Assembly (NCBI GenBank): GCA_000818945.1
Contig: KN805381.1
Span: 291,035-355,034 of the forward strand
From: Schizochytrium sp. CCTCC M209059
Taxonomy: Eukaryota; Sar; Bigyra; Thraustochytrida; Thraustochytriidae
Length of the DNA: 64,000 bases
Direction: 5' to 3'
Of this stretch, positions 58,980 to 64,000 are shown in pieces (the stretch's first letter is position 1; the number at the start of each line of letters is the position of its first letter). Both the position numbers and the translations under genes were made by a program. The notes beneath the pieces are model-generated. The model saw only the letters and a program-made list of their open reading frames with translations. It did no database searches and had not been told where the DNA came from.

Positions 58980-61900
58980 ATGGGCAAAGATGAGAGGGGA
59001 TGCGCGCAGCGCGCGCGACTGTTGCGCCAGCGAAAACGCCGTGCAATCTCGCCGGCCGCCCGCGCCACGGCCCTTGTCTTTGTCATGGCCAAGGTCACCA
59101 CCGAGGGCCCGACCGCGCTCGGGTTTCCAGTGAACGCGCTACGTATCCCAAACGGAAGAGCTTTCCCAGCAGCAGGCCATAGCGAGGGCGTGGGGGGCGG
59201 ACCCTTGTCTCCCTTTGGCATTGACTTCCTTGCTTGCGATGGGCAATGGTACGTCGACCCATGACGCTGTCAGCGTGACGACGAGAAAAACGATGAGAAA
59301 CAATGATCGTTGAACAGACAAACCAACCAACCAACCAAACAAACAAACAAACAAACAAACAAACATTTCATCTAACCAACCACAAACCGGGTCACGACGC
59401 ATTCCTTCCCCCTTTGCAATATTGTTGTTGTTGTTGCTGCTGTGGTTGTTGTTGTTGTTGTTATTGACGAACTCACAGGTCGGAGTGCCTTTGTGGACGA
59501 GACTCCGATGGCGATGGCGAGACGAATGGAATGGAACTTGGAGATCCATGTTGCGTATGGCAACCCGACGACAACTTTCCGCCCCAGCGCCGCGACCAGC
59601 TCTCGGACCCTTCCCGCGTGGACTCGCTGACGTCACTTTCCGTGGATGCAAAAAGTATATCTTGTGATGGTTCGAATCAAGATGCCGCTCAAGATAGCGA
59701 GGCCCGTGCACACCGGGATTTCTCGTTCTCGGATCTTGTGGGCGGCACTCTGGACTTCATCACGGCCGGAAGCCTGCTCTACCTTGCTGTTCTCGTCGTT
59801 CGTGACTGGCAAGATCTCCACATGCAGCGTTTGCAGCGCGCAAACAAGGAAAAGGTCCCCGTAGAACACGCGTCGTGGTGGTCGACATTGGCACTTCCAA
59901 TTATCTTTGCATATCTATGGGGCGATTTGGGCAGCGCCATCGCTCATGTCGTGTTGGATAATCCAGAGGTGCTCCATCGATGGCCTATTCTTCGTCAAAG
60001 TGCGGACTCCTTTCAGGAGCATCACATTGACCCAACCAAGCTGTCTGCTCCGCCGCTCTGTTTTCTCCTTCCATTGGTACTTTCGGCAGCCTTGAGCACC
60101 AATGCTCGTCTGCGCTGGTGCACGCTCGCCATCTCTGCTTTCTTTGAGCTTGCTTACGTGGGCCACTGGTACTCGCACGTGAGCGAGACGTGGGCGTCCG
60201 CCTCGCTCTTGAATCTGATTTTTGTCTCCCACGCACATCACAATGTCCACCACACCACGTTCGCAAGCAACTTTGCATTCCTTTCAGGATACACAGATCC
60301 CTTTGCCAATGCACTTTTGCTCCTCGTCCCGCAAAAAAATGTGGGCATCTGGTTTTTTTTCGTTGGCGGACTGTGGAGTTTGATGCCACGCATTCTGTTT
60401 CGTGCAGCTGCGTCGATACAGACGTGGAGGATTCGCCACTTGCGTGTTCTCGCGTTCGTCCTTGTGCTCGGAACTGCTACTACTGTATACATGGGTCACG
60501 TGCAAGAAACTGGGTACGGCCACTTTGGTCCTACTCTTGACGAACTCGCTGCGCGGCACGCCGCTGCAGAGGCTGCAACGCCGTCTCAGCACGGATCAAC
60601 AAGTAACCTCGCTAATGTGCAAGAGGCGACGAGCAAGTCCATTGGGGCGCTCTCCCACGCTTCAGGTCAACGCGAGCCTCCTGCAGGTGCACTTTTCCCG
60701 GCTGCAGAGGTCGCAAAGCACCAACGCGCACATGACGCATGGATTGTTCTCGGTCGCGATGTGCTCGACGTGACGCGTTGGCTTGATTTTCATCCTGGCG
60801 GGAAAGAGATTATGTTACCGTATCTTGGATACAATGCTACGGAAACATTCGATGAACAGGGGCATTCAGATGTAGCGATTGAAACGACGCGCATGTACCG
60901 AATCGGCACCATTCGTCCAGGTGAGATCGTGCCGTCTGCACCGGTTGATGACGATGTTGACGATGTGGACAAGACAGACTCCCTCGGGCTCAAACGACGC
61001 GTATTTCGTCAACCTGTGCAAGGCGAACCGTGTTTTGGCCCTCCCACACAGCTTGCACGGGAGGGCGAGTGGGAACTTGACGCTGTAGCTCCTTTTTCGG
61101 AAAAATATGCTCGTGGCCGAAGCAAAACCTTTGGAATTCCCCATAGCTCAGAGCTAGCCATGCGACTCTCTGTCGACCTCGCCCTTCTCACGCCCCCACT
61201 CTTGCAGACCACCCCTGCGTCGGCCTTTTACATCCGGACCGGGCTCCCTGGTACACTGGATGCCATGACGCTTTCGAGGGAGACGTGGAAGGTACAAGTG
61301 CAGTCTGACACTGGTCAAATTATCCACACTTTCTCGGCTCAGGAGATTCACAACATTGGATCGCACGTAGGCACTGGCGTCATGGAGTGCTCGGGAAACA
61401 CGCGCGTGTGGCACTTTGGCCTTTTATCACAAGCACAGTGGACTCGTGGCGTCAGAGTACGTGACCTCTTGAAAGATCTCCTTCCTGCGGCCGGCTCTGC
61501 TTCCGACGGCCGCGCCATTCTTGTCGAGGGCTACGACGAGCACATCAAGACCGCAGGTGGCGCGAAGGGCGCAAGCTGGGTTTTTACGTGGGATCAAGTT
61601 ATAAGCACGGGAATGTTCTTTGCAACGGAGCTCAATGGTGAGCCGCTTCCGCCCGACCATGGTTTCCCCATTCGTCTTGTGGTGCCCAACTGGTATGGGT
61701 GCACGTGTATCAAGTGGGTGCGGCTCGTCAAATTTGTTGATGCTCGTCGCGTCAAGCCAACAGGGCAAATGAACGAATTCAGAACGCGCGTGCATATGCA
61801 AAAGGCGCCATCCACCATGGCCTATGGCTGGCATGCCAAGCAAGGCCTCTCCGCAGCGGCTACTCGTGTGGAGCAGTGGCGACACGTTACCTCGAATGCA

Positions 61901-62206
61901 ACGTACCTCAAGATTGTGGGTCTCATGTGGGGCGGCCAGGAAGAAGCTGTGAACCCGCGACTGGAAATTGAACTGCGCTCGCAAGCTGGCGCGGTTGTAG
62001 TGTCCGAACCATTGCAAGTGGTCAAGCCGCGGAGCCTAATCACCGAGTGGGCAAGCTTGTGCCATTCGATTCCTCTCAAAATGACGCGCGGAAGCCGCTA
62101 CACCGTCACCTTTCGACCTGTTGACCCTACTATTTTGGCTCCTCGATTGAGGTCCAAGACCCGCGGTGTGTTGGCGTGGTACGCACGTAGCTTTCACCTC
62201 TTGTGA
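58980..62206 (+). CDS. Temptin-like + Kua/PEDS1 lipid desaturase + cytochrome b5 + sulfite-oxidase-type Mo domain fusion (two exons)
   Basis: Exon 1 is 58980-59248, the intron 59249-59478 (GTACGT...CACAG, 230 nt) and exon 2 59479-62206, giving 998 residues. The splice completes a temptin-like Cys/Ca2+ domain (about 54-119: RIPNGRAFP, GGGPLSPFGIDF, then DSDGDGETNG with Asp98/100/102). Next is a multi-pass Kua/PEDS1 (TMEM189) di-iron lipid desaturase (about 155-400): WGDLGSAIAHV, FQEHHIDPT (His271-272), GHWYSH and HAHHNVHH. A cytochrome b5 domain (about 495-575) carries both haem His ligands (His528 in HPGG, His552). The sulfite-oxidase-type molybdopterin domain (about 640-870) has the Mo-ligand Cys727 in MECSGNTR and PDHGFPIRLVVP...GCTCIKWV. 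PEDS1 makes plasmalogen vinyl ethers using b5 electrons; fusion suggests a self-supplied electron path. Domain identities are strong; the joint reaction is inference. Confidence 0.85.
59249..59478 (+). other. Intron of the desaturase-b5-Mo fusion gene
   Basis: 230-nt GT-AG phase-2 intron, donor GTACGT, acceptor CACAG. It includes an AACC/AAAC tetramer array (59321-59364) and a GTT-rich tract (59423-59460). Confidence 0.88.
59321..59364 (+). repeat. AACC/AAAC tetranucleotide array
   Basis: Four AACC units followed by about six AAAC units, within an intron. Confidence 0.88.
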
Positions 62207-62908
62207 ATGTTATGCAAATGATTTGAACTGTCTTCTGTCTGGACTTTGTTGGAGGTTATAGAGCGCACGTTCATGCTGGCGCTGCCAGGATCAATGCAAG
62301 CAGATTCCTTTCGATTGCAGAAAATCTGGCCAAATAGTGGCACAGTATCGTCGTCGGTCGCACGAAGAAGTGGAAGAGGGGAAAAAAGGGAAAAGAAAAG
62401 GAAAAGAGTCACACAAATTCCGAAATGCTTCTTGTTTTTTGATTTTGATTTTCCGCTTCAGGACGTCGAACAGCCCGCCGGCTGTTTTTTCTCCTCACTG
62501 ACTGAATTACCTATAGATTAGATAGATGGTCGGTCTGCCAGACAAGCTTGTGCGCAGGCAACGCTAGCTAACTCTTCGATGCAACGTTCTTTCTTTGTTT
62601 TTTAGTTTTTCCCACGTCCCTCTACTTTGTTTTTTCCTGAGCAACTCAAAGCAAACAGAAAGACATGCGCATGATCAAGCCAGTCGCGCTAGCAAAGCCC
62701 TTGCCCACCGACTTTCACCCTCCATACGTTTGAGCATGCACATGCGTTTGTACTGCAGGCCATCCCACCTTGATTGACCCACAATCCTTTTCAACTTTCA
62801 CGCAAGTGAGCATTTGGGGCGCGGGGGGCGTGTTTGCCTCGCTCGCACCCTCTTGCTTTTTCTAAGGCACTCGCGATTGCCACGCAACACATAGTGGAGC
62901 GTGCAAAA
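62207..62908. other. Convergent 3' region
   Basis: AT-richer intergenic DNA between two stop codons, with T-rich stretches. No gene is recognised. Confidence 0.55.
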
Positions 62909-63373
62909 TTAGTTCGAGCTCTGCTTCTTCTTTTGCAAGTTGATCGACTCGCGCTTGAGAACGTTGAGCAGGGTCTGCGAGGACTCGAGAATCTTCATGT
63001 ATGCCGCTTCGGTCTCTTGAATGGTCGTGTCGTACTCCTTGCGGGCCTGGACGTGTTTGGCCAGAGACTCGTTAACTTTGGACAGACGATCGGTAAGAAT
63101 ACTCAGGTCCTTTTGGATCGTTGCCTTTTGCTCTTCGTCCTTGAGAATCTGGCGGTTTACCTCTTCCCTCTTGCTACGCAAATCCTCGATACCTGTTTAA
63201 GACCAAGTACACAAGCAAAAGAACAGCGTTAGTATGTCTTTGTCATTTGACTCGGTATTTCTTGTCCAGAGCGTAACGGGTTGCCCGACCCGAGCGAGCC
63301 CTGTCCAGCGAGCGCACTTACATTTCACGAGCTCATTATTGTAGTTTTGCAGCGAAGCGCCCTGCTGTGCCAT
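62909..63373 (-). CDS. SSNA1: SSNA1/NA14 (DIP13) centriole and basal-body microtubule protein (two exons)
   Basis: Exon 1 is 63373-63322, the intron 63321-63193 (GTAAGT...ACAG, 129 nt) and exon 2 63192-62909, giving 111 residues; the human protein has 119. Exon 1 encodes MAQQGASLQNYNNELVK, almost the family's invariant N-terminus, and the splice restores KCIEDLRSKREEV. The rest is a single long coiled coil ending with the signature TIQETEAAYMKILESSQTLLNVLKRE. SSNA1 self-assembles into fibrils that stabilise, branch and protect microtubules at centrioles, basal bodies and axoneme ends; the Chlamydomonas orthologue is DIP13. Together with BBS7 it points to a flagellated stage. The start ATG context is CACCATGG. 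Confidence 0.96.
63193..63321 (-). other. Intron of SSNA1
   Basis: 129-nt GT-AG phase-1 intron, donor GTAAGT, acceptor AACAG. Confidence 0.93.
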
Positions 63374-64000
63374 GGTGCCTTCTTCTTTTTGTTGTTGTTG
63401 ACGGCGACCGCGACCGGACCCTCGTCAGCGCTTGCTCCCGGCCGCACGCACGCACGCACACGCACACTCCACGCGAAGCCACGTTGGTCTGCACGCTGGC
63501 GTCCGCCCGTGTGAGAGACAGAGGAGCCACCTCGGTCGAGATGCGTGCGGCAGAAGGGAGGGCGCTCCGCTGACCTGGTGTTCGCGCGCTAGGAGTCGAC
63601 CGCCCGGCTGCTTGGCTGCCTGCCGTCTGCGCGTGCCTGCGTGCGTGTCCTGCTCCCGAGCTCTCGCTTTTGCCTGCCGCCTGTTTTGCTTTGTTTTGTT
63701 TTGTTTGTTTTGTTTTGTTTTGTTTTGTTTTCATCCGTGTTTTCACGTGGGGCGAAACGCGCCGAGAACGGGGCCCAGTGAGACCCGCCCCCGCGCCGCC
63801 ACTGCGCCGCCCGCACGACCGCGGCCACTGCAGTCCGAGCGGAGGACAAGGCGCAAAAGTTCCGACCTACGGCGATGTCAGTGTAGGTGAGGAGGAAAAA
63901 GCGCAGTGGCGTAGGCGGTGCGAGGTGGAGGAAAAAGGGAAAATGGAGAGATTTGTTGGGGAAATTAGATGACAGTGGAGAGAGAGGCAGGCGGCGGAAA
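63374..64000. other. Upstream region of SSNA1, no gene recognised
   Basis: GC-rich promoter region with ACGC repeats (63452-63470) and a (TTTTG)n array at 63681-63733. No coding frame is convincing to the right edge. Confidence 0.5.
63681..63733 (+). repeat. (TTTTG)n array
   Basis: About ten pentamer units with one shortened unit. Confidence 0.9.

Noticed and set aside
58889..59221. 110-codon minus-strand open frame
   Set aside because: It is antisense to exon 1 of the fusion gene; the plus-strand exon 1 completes a recognised domain on splicing.

Overview
This is a nuclear, gene-rich, intron-poor and GC-rich eukaryotic window. It carries 23 protein-coding genes (two of them identified here only after joining short exons), one tRNA-Phe and two assembly gaps. 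RNA polymerase II subunit RPB4, a class II-type formin, a BK/Slo-like potassium channel and five GT–AG introns show it is eukaryotic. BBS7 and SSNA1 imply a stage with a cilium or flagellum. These, together with UDP-galactopyranose mutase, repeated Cys/His zinc-knuckle proteins and a temptin-like domain, suggest a heterotrophic stramenopile such as a thraustochytrid (Labyrinthulomycetes). That placement is inference; no marker gene fixes it.

Layout. 0–20 kb: a membrane alpha/beta-hydrolase running off the left edge (-), an unknown membrane protein built of two similar halves (+), cytosolic-type aminopeptidase P (+), a PTEN-like/FH2 formin (-), a Slo-like K+ channel split by one intron at the selectivity filter (-), and an ER-anchored TBL2-like WD40 protein (+). 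20–31 kb: a three-domain severin/gelsolin protein (+), a zinc-knuckle protein (-), tRNA-Phe(GAA), a membrane-anchored UDP-galactopyranose mutase with an extra C-terminal domain (+), and a membrane RING-H2 ligase (-). 32–47 kb: a Ser-rich coiled-coil protein, glycine cleavage H protein (one intron), RPB4, BBS7 (-), a small two-TM protein, a CS-domain protein, and a family III CoA-transferase (one intron, -). 48–64 kb: a DUF707 protein, an LRR protein ending in a domain matching the bacterial NEL ubiquitin ligases, an unknown low-complexity protein, a four-domain fusion (temptin-like + Kua/PEDS1 lipid desaturase + cytochrome b5 + sulfite-oxidase-type Mo domain; one intron), and SSNA1 (one intron, -).

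The genes do not form a pathway cluster. Shared themes are actin (formin, severin), cilium/basal body (BBS7, SSNA1), ubiquitin ligation (RING, LRR-NEL) and glycan or lipid modification (UGM, DUF707, PEDS1 fusion). Four of the five introns begin GTACGT and all end in ACAG. Intergenic DNA is full of simple repeats (CAAG/GCGA tetramers, CTG, CATC, an 11-bp minisatellite) and contains a 30-nt poly-C run used as coding sequence.

The two strongest candidates for something undescribed are the LRR-NEL ligase gene (50112–53441), apparently a bacterial-effector-type E3 ligase native to a eukaryotic genome, and the desaturase–b5–Mo fusion (58980–62206), which may be a self-contained redox enzyme for vinyl-ether lipid synthesis.
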